Assembly (NCBI GenBank): GCA_002336895.1
Contig: DDFC01000026.1
Span: 85,487 to 149,486, forward strand
DNA: 64,000 bases
Source of the DNA: Verrucomicrobiaceae bacterium UBA1938
GTDB taxonomy: Bacteria > Verrucomicrobiota > Verrucomicrobiia > Verrucomicrobiales > Verrucomicrobiaceae
Direction of reading: 5' to 3'
Of the stretch, positions 18,527 to 27,694 are shown piece by piece; position 1 is the first letter of the stretch, and the number at the start of each line of letters is the position of its first letter. The position numbers were made by a program, and so were the translations under genes. Below the pieces are notes generated by a model. That model saw only the letters and a list, made by a program, of their open reading frames with translations, was not told the origin of the DNA and made no database searches.

Positions 18527-21500
18527 TTATCTGGCAGCTGTCATTCCCAGGACATGTTTGGCCCATTGGGAGTGAAAATCACTGGGATCGCTTTGCAGCA
18601 GTTGTTTGCGCACTTCCAGCACGTGCTCGCCGAGAAGGATGCCGATGGGTTTGTTTTCATCGAGACTGCTCAGACAAAGGGTTTCCAGCAGGTCTGCAAA
18701 CCAAGCGGGGGCTTTGCCACGCGGGTGGTTGACCTGCCACAACGCACCTTCATTGATGGAATACCCCAGGAAGACGCGGGTGCCGTCGGGGTTCATGATG
18801 GCACGCCAGTTTTTGCTGTCCATGCCCAGGCCGCCCGAAACGGGCTCAGGGTAGTGGATGCTCACGGGGATGGCGTTTTCGCTGTCCCAGAAGCGGAAGC
18901 CTTCGTGGTCGCGCACCAGAAAGGTGGCGCCGTCAGCGGTGAAGCGCACGGTTTCACAGGTGTAGCCTTGCTGAAGCTGCGGACTCACGGGCTGTCCAGT
19001 ACGGGCATTCCACAGCCGTGCGGTACCATCGCGGCAGGCCGTCACGACACGCCGTCCGTCCGGGCTGAATTCGAGATGGGAGAGCCAGGCAAAGTGGGGC
19101 ATGGGCGTGCCTGTCATCTGCCCGGTGCTCACGTCCCAGACACGGGCCGTGCTGTCATACGAAGCGGTGGCGATGAAGCGGCTGTCCGGACTCCAGTCTC
19201 CTGCGATGATGGTGTGGCTGTGGCCGGTGAAGGTCTGCAGCTTCTGCCCGGTGGCAAGGTCCCACACGTGCGCGATGCCGTCGGTGGATCCTGACATGAA
19301 ACGTCCGGATTTGTCCGGGGCAAAGCGCAGCACCTTGACCTCTCCAGGGTGGTCCAGTGTCAGCGCGACGGCGCCGGTGGCCGTGTCATAGATGCGGATA
19401 TGTCCGTCATTGTGGCCGGCAATCAGGCGTGTGCCGTCCGGGGAGATGGCGGATGGCCGGATCATGCCCGGCTGCTGGTTCGGCTGCCAGAGCTCTTGGC
19501 CAGTTTCCAGTTCCCAGCCATACACGGCACCATTGGCGGTGACTCCATAGCACTTTTTGTGGTCGGGTGAAAAGTGTATTCCATAGACGTCGCCCACGAG
19601 GGGCTTGTCCAGAATCACCCTGTCTGTGGCGAGTTCGTAAACATAGGCACGGTTTTCTGGATTCAGCCCAAGGCAGCCCAGCCGCCCGTCCGGGCTGATC
19701 CTGCCACTGTTGAAGTCGCGTTGTCCCGGGACGTGGTGCCTTTTGGGGGGGAGCTGCGCGTTGCCTTTCCAGACCGTGATCGATTCGTCAAACTGACCTT
19801 CGAGCCGATGGTGCACGAGTACGCTGCTTCCATCCAGAGAAGGCTGAACATGGGTTTTCTTTCTCGGCAAGCCGAATGAAATCGAGGTCATGAATGAGGC
19901 CCCGGTCCGTGCGTCCCACACATGAATGGCGTCATCATTGCCGTAGCTCACTGTGCAGGAGCCGTCAGGGCTGGCCTGGAGGCTGCTGATGGCGTAATGG
20001 TGGCTCATCAGTGGGGAGACTGTCAGGCCGGACTCCACATCATAAACGGTCAGGTGGTTGGCGTTTCCGGCCACGGTGAGCCGGCTGCCGGCGCGGTCCA
20101 GGCTGATGAATTTGGACTTGGCCAGCTGGCTTTCGACGGATTGCACCAGATCACCGCTGGCGACATCCCAGATCTTGGCAAGGAAGCTGCCATCAATAAA
20201 CGCCACCCTCGCCCCACCGGCTGCGAGGACGCCGCTGCGGAAGGTGATGTCTGCAGAAAGCTGAAGCACGGCCTTTCTGGCGGAGGTGTCCCACACGGCG
20301 GCCTGTCTGGTATTCCATACCAGAAGACGGGAGCCGTCTGCGGATAGGCTGGCGCCTTTGATGCCATCTGGCAGGGCAATGCTCCAGGGAGTCTGCTCGA
20401 TGGCGGCCATGGTCCATGTTTCGATCCCCTCAGCACTCCGGGCGATGAGATGCGACTGATCCGTGGAGACTCCCAGTTCGAGGATGGGCCCGGTGTACTT
20501 CCGGCGGAGCCTCAGCGGCTGGCCTCGCGAGCTGTGAAGAGACAGGGCACCATCCTCCGTGGCGATGAAAATCCCGCTCACAACGGTGGTCATGCCGATG
20601 GCGGTGACGGGCTTGTCTTGGGGCCATTCTGCTGTCTGCCTGCCTGTGGACACATCCCACAGGCGTACGGCGCGGTCGTCTCCGGCAGTGAGGATGGATT
20701 TGCCATCCAGCGACATGCAGGCCGGGGTGACGAGCTTCACGGCAGGGCGGATGACGGGACCCTGCAAGACTGGGAAAACATGCTGATCGACGATGGACAT
20801 GGCATACATCACCGCCTGCCAGTGCTCAGGGTTGGCACGGATCAAGGAGGCCAGATAGGCCAGGGCGCGTGCGTGCTCTCCTCGGTCCACCCATTCGTCG
20901 ATGTCCTGCCAGTGCATGCGTTCGAGGGCGGCGGCCTGCGCCTTGTTGGCGCGGGTGGCTGCGCGCCACTGCCAGAGGACGCCGGTGGTGCCTGCGAGGA
21001 TGGAGACGCTGCAGAGTGCCGCCAGCAGTGCGAGTGCCGGCTTGCGCTGGGCCCAGCGCCACACCCGCTCCGCCCGCCGCAGCGGCACGGCCGTCACGGG
21101 CTCTCCCTTCACAAAACGCTCCAAGTCTTCCGCCAGCGCCTGTGCCGTGGCATAGCGGTCCGCTGGTTTTTTGGCCAGGCATTTCACACAAACCGTGCGC
21201 AAATCCAGCGGCACTGCCGTGAGGTTTTTCGGCGAGTTTTCATGAATCTGCCGCGCGATGTCGAGCACCGACTTGCCGGTGAAGGGCGGATGCCCCGAGA
21301 GCAGCTCATACAAGATGGCGCCCAGACCATAGACGTCCGTCGCAGTCGTGATTTTGTCCACCTGCCCCCCGACTTGTTCCGGAGCCATGTAGCAGGGGCT
21401 GCCCAGCAGCATGCCGGTGCTGGTGGCCTTGCCTCCGGTGTCGTCCAGCAGCTTGGCCAGGCCGAAATCCGTGACCTGCGGCTCGCCTGACGGATCCCAC

Positions 21501-22063
21501 AGGATGTTCGAAGGCTTCAGATCCCGGTGGAGGATGCCGCGCTCATGCGCGTGGGCCACGGCGCGGGCCACCTTGGCCATGGCCGCCGCGATCTCGCGGA
21601 AGTTTTCGCGGTGATGCTCCGCCCACTCGGCAATCGTCTGCCCTCCGGGCACATACCGCATGGTAAAGTAGTTCTGCATCTCATGCTCGCCGATCTCATA
21701 CACGGGCACGATGTTGGGGTGATGCAGATTGGCCGCAGCGCGTGCCTCCACCCGGAACATCCGCAGGGCCTCCTCGCCTGCGAGTTCGCCCGCGATGATC
21801 ATCTTCAGGGCGACCTCGCGTTCCAGGCTGATCTGCCGTGCGCGGAAGACCACGCCCATGCCGCCGCGGGCGATCTCCACCAGGAGCTCATAATCTCCAA
21901 AGCGCCGCCCCTGCAGCGCATCCAGCAGCACGCTTTCATCGCAGGCCGTGGCCAGCCGCATCAGGCACTGGGAGCAGGGGGCGCCCGGCCTCACACGTGC
22001 ACCGCAAACCGCGCAGCAGGAATCGGCGGCTTCAGGAGGTGGGGCAGGGGGCTGTTCAGGCAT
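18527..22063 (-). CDS. Serine/threonine protein kinase with WD40 repeats
   Basis: A 1178-aa protein; I take the ATG at 22063 (MPEQPPAP) because upstream residues are not conserved-looking. An N-terminal Cys-rich zinc-ribbon-like segment (CAVCGARV, CSQC) precedes a bacterial PknB-type kinase: glycine loop ARGGMG (65-70), K87 in VALKM, catalytic loop H179-R-D181-LKPSN186 and D199-F-G, all intact. A membrane segment (PALALLAALCSVSILAG) separates it from a C-terminal WD40-type propeller of about 700 residues with repeated GH/WD-like blades (RLWDV, HVWDLATG, ARVWDV). The architecture is common in Planctomycetes and Verrucomicrobia; substrates are unknown. Confidence 0.92.
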   Translation of the reverse strand: MPEQPPAPPPEAADSCCAVCGARVRPGAPCSQCLMRLATACDESVLLDALQGRRFGDYELLVEIARGGMGVVFRARQISLEREVALKMIIAGELAGEEALRMFRVEARAAANLHHPNIVPVYEIGEHEMQNYFTMRYVPGGQTIAEWAEHHRENFREIAAAMAKVARAVAHAHERGILHRDLKPSNILWDPSGEPQVTDFGLAKLLDDTGGKATSTGMLLGSPCYMAPEQVGGQVDKITTATDVYGLGAILYELLSGHPPFTGKSVLDIARQIHENSPKNLTAVPLDLRTVCVKCLAKKPADRYATAQALAEDLERFVKGEPVTAVPLRRAERVWRWAQRKPALALLAALCSVSILAGTTGVLWQWRAATRANKAQAAALERMHWQDIDEWVDRGEHARALAYLASLIRANPEHWQAVMYAMSIVDQHVFPVLQGPVIRPAVKLVTPACMSLDGKSILTAGDDRAVRLWDVSTGRQTAEWPQDKPVTAIGMTTVVSGIFIATEDGALSLHSSRGQPLRLRRKYTGPILELGVSTDQSHLIARSAEGIETWTMAAIEQTPWSIALPDGIKGASLSADGSRLLVWNTRQAAVWDTSARKAVLQLSADITFRSGVLAAGGARVAFIDGSFLAKIWDVASGDLVQSVESQLAKSKFISLDRAGSRLTVAGNANHLTVYDVESGLTVSPLMSHHYAISSLQASPDGSCTVSYGNDDAIHVWDARTGASFMTSISFGLPRKKTHVQPSLDGSSVLVHHRLEGQFDESITVWKGNAQLPPKRHHVPGQRDFNSGRISPDGRLGCLGLNPENRAYVYELATDRVILDKPLVGDVYGIHFSPDHKKCYGVTANGAVYGWELETGQELWQPNQQPGMIRPSAISPDGTRLIAGHNDGHIRIYDTATGAVALTLDHPGEVKVLRFAPDKSGRFMSGSTDGIAHVWDLATGQKLQTFTGHSHTIIAGDWSPDSRFIATASYDSTARVWDVSTGQMTGTPMPHFAWLSHLEFSPDGRRVVTACRDGTARLWNARTGQPVSPQLQQGYTCETVRFTADGATFLVRDHEGFRFWDSENAIPVSIHYPEPVSGGLGMDSKNWRAIMNPDGTRVFLGYSINEGALWQVNHPRGKAPAWFADLLETLCLSSLDENKPIGILLGEHVLEVRKQLLQSDPSDFHSQWAKHVLGMTAAR

Positions 22064-22152
22064 GAGGCGCAGCGTCTGGAAGGCGGAAAGCCTCTGGATA
22101 AAACATAACCTGAAATATGACAAGGATTACGGCTGTGCTGTGAAGAGTCACC

Positions 22153-23901
22153 TCAGCATGCAGGTGCGGGCCCGCCAAAGCGCAGTCGCAGTTCCTCCAG
22201 CACGCGTGCCACCACCTGCGGCCATTGTCTTGAGGCATCCTGCCGGAACAGCCGCATCTTCGAGGGGTACCAGTGCGAATGGGATTCCTCGGCCAGCCAG
22301 CGCATGTCTGGCACGTAGGGCAGCAGCACCCAGACGGGCTTTCCCAGCGCACCCGCCAGGTGTGCCACCGAGGTGTCCACGCTGATGACAAGATCCATCT
22401 CCGCAGTCAGCGCCGCAGTGTCTGCAAAGTCTTCCAGCTCCGGTTCCCACGTCTTGATGCGGCCTGCTGACAGTGCTGCACGGTCCGAGTCGCGGATCAC
22501 TTTTTGCAGGCTGTGAAACTCCGCATCCAGAGTCAGCAGCGGCTCCAGCAGTGTGGCTGCCATGCTGCGCCGCAGATCATTGGAATGCTCCGTACTGCCA
22601 GACCATACCAGCCCGATCCGCGGGCGTCGTGAATGCCCCAGCAGGCCTGCCCAGCGTGCGCGGTGTGCGGGCGGGATGTGCAAATAGGGCAGGCTGGCCG
22701 GGACCTCATTCAGAGGTGTCGCCATGGCCGCAGGCAGGCTCATCATGGGGCAGTAGCAGTCAAAGGCAGGCAGCCGCTGCCCATTGGCGATGACCTCCAG
22801 GCCCGGAAAGCTTTCACTCAGCAGTGTCACCAGCCCGGGCTGCACCTCCAGGATCACCCGCGCGCCGCGCTCCGCCAGCAGCGGCGCATAGCGGCAGAAA
22901 TGCAGCGTGTCACCAAAGCCGCCGTCCGGATTGATGAGCACCGTTTTGCCTGCGATGTCTTCCGCACCCAGCCAGATGCGTGTGTCAAAATCGCGCGCCG
23001 CCTTGGAATACCGCATGGAACGCCAGCGCCACTCAAACAACGGCCAGCCTTGCAGGTAGTCGCCTTTCAGGATCAGCAGCTCGGCCTTGTTCCATTGTGC
23101 ATCCGCGTGCTCCGGCTGCAGCGCGATGGCGCGGTCGCAGCTTTCAATGGCATCGTCGACCCGCTTCAGCTCACGCAGGGAGATGCTGCGGTTGTACCAC
23201 GCTTCCGCATATCCTGGCTGCAGAGCCACCGCCCGGTCATAGCTCTGCACCGCATCCTCCAGCCGGCGCAGGCGGTGCAGGGCATTGCCACGATAGTTGT
23301 GCGCCGCCGCATCCTCCGGCTGTAGTTCCACCACCCGGTCATGGCATCTCAAAGCTTCTTCAAGTCGGCCCAGTATTCGCAGCGCCACGCCTCGGTTTTT
23401 CCACGCATTCGCATAGTCCGGCTTCAGCTCCAGCGCATGATCGTAGCATCTCACCGCCTCCTCCCAGCGCTCCAGATCTTGCAGGGCGATGCCGCAGTTG
23501 CTCCACGCCTCCGCATAGCCCGGCCTAAGCTCCAGCGCACGGTCAAACGCTTCCACCGCCTCCAGCGGTCGCCGCATGCACCGCAGCGTGTTTCCGCGGT
23601 TGCTGTGCGCCTCGGCATGCTCAGGTTGCACGCACACGCATTGGTCATAGAGGTGCAGCGCCAGCCTGAGCCTTCCAGCCTGCAGGTGCAGCGTCGCCAG
23701 CCAGTGCAGCACCCCGGCATCTTGCGGCCTCGCTGCCAGCAGCGCTTCATACACATGGCGCGCCTCCTCCAGCCTGCCTTCCCGGTGCGCATTCACCGCA
23801 GCCGCCAGCACCCGCCCTGGGTCGGCTTCCTGGGGCGCAGGCGCGTTCACACCGCGCGCCCCTGCGCCCTCAGCCAGGAATTCATCCACTGCCGCATTCA
23901 C
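22153..23901 (-). CDS. TPR-repeat protein fused to a GT-B glycosyltransferase
   Basis: A 582-aa protein. Residues of about 30-290 are a series of TPR units with the repeating pattern AEAWxNxGxALxxLxRxEEAVxxxDRAL. The C-terminal half is a heptosyltransferase/GT41-like GT-B fold: INPDGGFGDTLHFCRY, RIGLVWSGSTEHSND and DLVISVDTSVAHLAGALGKPV. TPR plus GT resembles O-GlcNAc-transferase-like architectures, which modify proteins, but such fusions are also plentiful in non-pathogenic bacteria. Its start overlaps the end of the putative effector gene upstream by 4 bases (ATGA), so both are translated from the same message. Confidence 0.85.
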   Translation of the reverse strand: MNAAVDEFLAEGAGARGVNAPAPQEADPGRVLAAAVNAHREGRLEEARHVYEALLAARPQDAGVLHWLATLHLQAGRLRLALHLYDQCVCVQPEHAEAHSNRGNTLRCMRRPLEAVEAFDRALELRPGYAEAWSNCGIALQDLERWEEAVRCYDHALELKPDYANAWKNRGVALRILGRLEEALRCHDRVVELQPEDAAAHNYRGNALHRLRRLEDAVQSYDRAVALQPGYAEAWYNRSISLRELKRVDDAIESCDRAIALQPEHADAQWNKAELLILKGDYLQGWPLFEWRWRSMRYSKAARDFDTRIWLGAEDIAGKTVLINPDGGFGDTLHFCRYAPLLAERGARVILEVQPGLVTLLSESFPGLEVIANGQRLPAFDCYCPMMSLPAAMATPLNEVPASLPYLHIPPAHRARWAGLLGHSRRPRIGLVWSGSTEHSNDLRRSMAATLLEPLLTLDAEFHSLQKVIRDSDRAALSAGRIKTWEPELEDFADTAALTAEMDLVISVDTSVAHLAGALGKPVWVLLPYVPDMRWLAEESHSHWYPSKMRLFRQDASRQWPQVVARVLEELRLRFGGPAPAC

Positions 23902-26045
23902 TTCACCACCTGAAACTCAGATTTCGGGTCCGCGATAAACCGCTCCACCTTTTGGAAAATCGCATTCAGCGGTTCCAGCAGTTTCAGCATGTCGTTCCAC
24001 TCACTCTCAGGCAGACTCAGCAGCTTCGAATCTTCGTTTTTCACGATCACATGCTCCTGCCCCTGGTAGAAAAGTTCCGCCTTCAGCCGCAGGTCACCAA
24101 ATCCATTGAAAGCGTTTTCCAGCGCCGTTTTCTCCTCCCCGGTCAGCACACCCAGCTTCAGCAGCGCGCTCAGCCGCTCTCCCGTGTTTGTCACACTTGG
24201 CGGCACCCCATGGTACTTGCATAGCGCGCTCGCCACAAAGAACGGAAAGCGCGTAAGCTTCTTCGCATCAATCTTCTGCAGGTTTGTAGGGTCAGGAACA
24301 GCAATGGGATTGCCTTTGCTCATGCCTCCCACCACATCTTTCAAGTTGTTGACGGCAAAGAACTGGCCGGTGCTCATCTCGGGCATTGAAGACGCCTTTT
24401 GGAAATGATCCCTGACTCCCTCATTATATCTCTGTGCCAGACTTTCATTTCCCACCAGACTTTTCGCCGCCGAAAACACTTCCACAGTCACGTAATCCCC
24501 TTTGAGCTTCCCGAGAATGGACTCGGGAGGTCCCACCATTTCCTTGTCCCATCCTCCCTTCGGGCTGTTGCCCCCTGGGTCCAGACACAAGCCTTCGCTG
24601 ATCGGAATGGTTTTGTCAGGGCCGGTCGGAGTTTCTCCCAGCGCAGTGACTCGCATCGTGAACAGGGTGATCGCGTCCTGCAGCTTCTTGTCCACATTGC
24701 CGGACGTTGTCAGCACCGCAAACTCCAGGTCAGAGAACGGGAACATTTCATCCCTGCTTCCCGAGCCCAGCATCATCAGGCTCTGCGACTGCTCGTCCAC
24801 GCCAAATTCGGCCAGGCATTCACGATACATGTCTGTGATAAACCCTCTCAGCTTTTGGGAGGTTTCAGAGGCAGACGCAGTGAGTTCACTCCGCAGCTTG
24901 GTCAGGCGCTGGCGGTCCTGTTCAATGGAGGGCGGTTTCACATCTCTGCGTTTCCGGCCGGTTCCATCCACCACCAGCTTTTTCATGCCGGCCGCCGTCT
25001 CCTCCCGCATTCGCACGGCATCATCTAGATTCCCCTCTTCCATGTAGCATTTCTCCGCCAGGCACAGTCGTTTCACCTTCTCTCCACCTGTATATTTCTC
25101 CGCCTCCCTTTCGTAGCATGCTCCCACTCCTGGGGTTCCGGGGCTGATCATGCCGTCATTGATTCCCTTCATCGCCATGGAATTCGCGAGTTCTTCGAGC
25201 CCTCGGTTGTTGGCTTCCGTGAAGAGCGTGGCCATGTTTTGCAGGATGCTTTTCTGCAGGTGGGGATGGGAGTCCATCGTCATTCCCGCTCTGTCCATCA
25301 GGGCGGAAAGAGTGGCAGGCCCGGTTTCAGGATTTGATAACACCTCGTTGATCTGTTCACGGCTCAATGCGCCTTTTGTGGCAAAGATGTGTGTCAGAGC
25401 CTCTTGAAAAGCATACTGCTTCAACTGGTCGTGAGAAATTTGGGAGAGGCTCAATGATGGGAGAAGACCATTGGTTTCATTCCTGGACGCCTGTCTCATC
25501 ATTTCCTTCAAAACAGCCTTTTCAAAAAAAGGCAGCATTCCTGGTTCGAATGGCGGCAGGGCCATCCCATAGCGCTTCTGAAACATCGCTGCCACTGTGC
25601 TGTTGGGGTTGCCGGACACGTCTTCGTAGATGCCCTTCAGCACTCCATCTTTGCCCAGCACCCGCCGGATCTCATCCTTCATAGACACAACCACGGACGC
25701 ATTGTGCTGCTTGATAAACGTGTCTTTGTGGGTTTCCGCATGTTTCAGCAGCATTTCCACCGTCCTTCCTTTCAGGCTCTTATGCTTCCCTATTTCGTTG
25801 TGCGCCTGCTTCGCCATCGCATCGCCATACTGCTCACGGATCGCCGTTAGGAAGGACTCCTTCGTTCGCAAGTTTTCCAGGCTTTTCGAGTTGCGCCCCC
25901 CGGTCGTACGGCCTCGAAACCATTCCACCAGACGCCCCAGCCCTGTTCCTTTCGTCTCCACATGTCCGTCCGTAGTCACGGCGAGTTTGCCACCAGTCAT
26001 CGTTTGTGACGCAGCGGCTCTGAATTGGCTCAGTGTGATGCTCAT
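23898..26045 (-). CDS. Putative T3SS effector with GlnD-like nucleotidyltransferase motif
   Basis: A 715-aa protein of unknown family with polar, helix-rich N-terminal and middle parts. Residues 427-441 read GSGSRDEMFPFSDLE, the hG[GS]-x-[D]h[DE] signature of nucleotidyltransferase folds and closest to the GlnD/DUF294 segment (GxGxRxExxPxSDLDL). G427-S428 and the two metal ligands D439 and E441 are intact. The rest of the protein, including a C-terminal helical region with PFFVASALCKYHGVPPS, does not match full GlnD. A CesT-like chaperone gene lies 46 bases upstream and a TPR-glycosyltransferase overlaps downstream, so injection by the T3SS is inferred. The reaction (adenylylation, uridylylation or other) is not known. 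Confidence 0.55.
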   Translation of the reverse strand: MSITLSQFRAAASQTMTGGKLAVTTDGHVETKGTGLGRLVEWFRGRTTGGRNSKSLENLRTKESFLTAIREQYGDAMAKQAHNEIGKHKSLKGRTVEMLLKHAETHKDTFIKQHNASVVVSMKDEIRRVLGKDGVLKGIYEDVSGNPNSTVAAMFQKRYGMALPPFEPGMLPFFEKAVLKEMMRQASRNETNGLLPSLSLSQISHDQLKQYAFQEALTHIFATKGALSREQINEVLSNPETGPATLSALMDRAGMTMDSHPHLQKSILQNMATLFTEANNRGLEELANSMAMKGINDGMISPGTPGVGACYEREAEKYTGGEKVKRLCLAEKCYMEEGNLDDAVRMREETAAGMKKLVVDGTGRKRRDVKPPSIEQDRQRLTKLRSELTASASETSQKLRGFITDMYRECLAEFGVDEQSQSLMMLGSGSRDEMFPFSDLEFAVLTTSGNVDKKLQDAITLFTMRVTALGETPTGPDKTIPISEGLCLDPGGNSPKGGWDKEMVGPPESILGKLKGDYVTVEVFSAAKSLVGNESLAQRYNEGVRDHFQKASSMPEMSTGQFFAVNNLKDVVGGMSKGNPIAVPDPTNLQKIDAKKLTRFPFFVASALCKYHGVPPSVTNTGERLSALLKLGVLTGEEKTALENAFNGFGDLRLKAELFYQGQEHVIVKNEDSKLLSLPESEWNDMLKLLEPLNAIFQKVERFIADPKSEFQVVK

Positions 26046-26091
26046 GAGTCTTCGTTAAATCAAAATTCCCAGGTGGTGAAAATGTTGTCGC

Positions 26092-26550
26092 TCAGGCAAA
26101 GTCATGCATGGGCATGATCTCTGCGCTGGATTCCTGGGCTGCGGCTTGACCGAGTTTCTCCGTCCAGCTTTCGCACGCATCCGTGAAGCTCTCCAGGCTC
26201 GCCGCCAGACCCTGCACATCCAGCCCCTCCGCAGGCATCTGTCTTTGCAGCAGAATCGCTCCAGACTCCTCGGCCAGCGCCAGCGTGTCCCCCTTTGTTT
26301 CACCCCACAGCAGGTTCGCCCCCAGCGCAGTGCTCAGCATCTGCTCACGTCCTTCTTCGGGCAATGTGGCCACCACTGAGTAAAGCATCAGCATGCCCGT
26401 CTCACTCTTGTGCTCCAGGTTCACCACCACATCATCCAGGCCCAGGCAGCAGATCCCGCTCTCATCCAGCGCCAGCTCAGGCACGCCCAGCACGCCCCCG
26501 AGTTCAGAAATAAGCAGGGTCGGCGAAGCAGAATCATAAGTTTCGGACAT
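26092..26550 (-). CDS. CesT-family class I T3SS chaperone
   Basis: A 152-aa acidic protein with the CesT/SycE pattern: an N-terminal helix (LISELGGVLGVPELALDESG), beta strands (ICCLGLDD, VVVNLEHKSETGMLMLYSVVATLP), then a helix (EQMLSTALGANLLWGET) and a late strand-helix (GAILLQRQMPAEG, LAASLESFTDACESW). These small dimers bind the N-terminal chaperone-binding domain of one effector. Position immediately upstream of the 715-aa putative effector suggests this is its cargo. Sequence identity to known chaperones is expected to be low, as usual in this class. Confidence 0.78.
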   Translation of the reverse strand: MSETYDSASPTLLISELGGVLGVPELALDESGICCLGLDDVVVNLEHKSETGMLMLYSVVATLPEEGREQMLSTALGANLLWGETKGDTLALAEESGAILLQRQMPAEGLDVQGLAASLESFTDACESWTEKLGQAAAQESSAEIMPMHDFA

Positions 26551-26678
26551 AGTAGATCAGGTCGGGCAGGGGTTCCTTGGATGCGCGGATCAACTCCGCC
26601 ACACCTCTCCTTCCGCCTTCGCCCCCCCACGGATTACAAACAAAACAGCCGTCGCCCACACCCCTCCACTCAGCTCAA

Positions 26679-27026
26679 TCAGCTCTCATCCGCCTTCCAC
26701 AAGTTCTGCACCAGCAGCCGCCAGCTCCATCCAGACACCAGCAGCACCCAGCCGGAGAATGCAGGCAGCTCATGCACAGCCGCCATCACCAGCAGGAAAG
26801 CCCCGCACTCCAGCCACGCCTTCACTCTCGCCACACGGTCCTGCCCCGGCATCCTCCAGGCCGTGACTGCTTGAAAGCCAAGCCCAATGCTCAAAACCAC
26901 AGCCGCGCATCGGCGTAAAACCGTCGAATCCTCTGGCCATAAATACCATGTGGCGCAGGCCAGCACCACGGCCACCAGCAAATGCAGGGAAAACGAAGGC
27001 GGCTGGCGGTGGGAGTTTATGCTCAT
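26679..27026 (-). CDS. Small membrane protein of unknown function
   Basis: A 115-aa protein starting MSINSHRQPP at the ATG at 27026; the in-frame extension to 27092 is basic and less likely. Three or four short hydrophobic segments are visible (LHLLVAVVLACATWYLW, CAAVVLSIGLGFQAV, CGAFLLVMAAVHEL, WVLLVSGWSW). No family recognised. It precedes the chaperone gene on the same strand by 128 bases and is divergent from another chaperone gene. It may lead the minus-strand effector operon. Confidence 0.5.
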   Translation of the reverse strand: MSINSHRQPPSFSLHLLVAVVLACATWYLWPEDSTVLRRCAAVVLSIGLGFQAVTAWRMPGQDRVARVKAWLECGAFLLVMAAVHELPAFSGWVLLVSGWSWRLLVQNLWKADES

Positions 27027-27097
27027 CCTCTTTCCATAACCTTCTTTCTCTCGCCCCATTACGCCAGGTCTTATCACCAGGCTGCGCTGCACGGGCT

Positions 27098-27114
27098 CTG
27101 AAAAAGTTTCACAG
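27098..27114 (+). promoter_or_regulatory. Imperfect dyad upstream of chaperone-effector module (copy 1)
   Basis: CTGAAAAAGTTTCACAG lies 58 bases before the start of the 27172 chaperone gene. A near-identical copy, lacking only the central G, lies before the 29448 chaperone gene. Both are intergenic and have the CTG..AAA..TTT..CAG symmetry of an operator. Confidence 0.35.
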
Positions 27115-27171
27115 GCCTGTAATCATGACCCGCGCTTTGGCGGATGCACCGGAGGCTACGCAAACATTTTC

Positions 27172-27645
27172 ATGAACATCCCTGAACATCTCTCTCATCT
27201 GGTCAAGCAAATCGGTCCTCAGATGGATCTCGACGAAGTCGTCGCCTTTACCGAAGAAAACTTCTGGCTTCTCCAGGGCGGGGACGATGTCCTCATGGAA
27301 ATTTCGTGGGTGGAAGATCGGCAGACAGTCGTCTTCAGCGGCCTTCTCGGAACCATCCCCGAGGAAAACACCGCCAATGTCCACGCCATGCTCCTCCACT
27401 ACAACTATGCCTGGGAATCCACCGGCGGCTGCCGCATGGCCGTGGATCCCAATGACGGCGAAGTCGTCCTCCTCGTCGACCATCCCGTCGCGGAGCTCGA
27501 TCTTCCCAAACTGCAGGAGATTATCAGCGGCCTGCTCTCCTTGGTTCCTCTCTGGAAGTCCGCTATTCAATCTCTTTCCGACTCAGATAACGAAACGCAA
27601 ATTAACGACATCAATGACCTGCCACCTAGTGGTATCCGGGTCTAG
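27172..27645 (+). CDS. CesT-family class I T3SS chaperone
   Basis: A 157-aa acidic protein with the class I chaperone layout: helix 1 (HLSHLVKQIGPQMDLDEV), a beta sheet (NFWLLQGG, DVLMEISWVEDRQTVVFSGLLGTIP), a helix (NVHAMLLHYNYAWESTGG), a strand pair (CRMAVDPNDGEVVLLVDHPV) and a C-terminal helix ending in PLWKSAIQSL. The EVVLLVDHPV and PKLQEIISGLL segments are typical of CesT proteins. It directly precedes the 562-aa kinase-like protein, its probable cargo, and is the first gene after the divergent promoter region at 27027-27171. Confidence 0.82.
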   Translation: MNIPEHLSHLVKQIGPQMDLDEVVAFTEENFWLLQGGDDVLMEISWVEDRQTVVFSGLLGTIPEENTANVHAMLLHYNYAWESTGGCRMAVDPNDGEVVLLVDHPVAELDLPKLQEIISGLLSLVPLWKSAIQSLSDSDNETQINDINDLPPSGIRV

Positions 27646-27694
27646 TTTTCCTCAATTTACATTTCCACTTACGTAAAAATACACCTTTCTTCTT

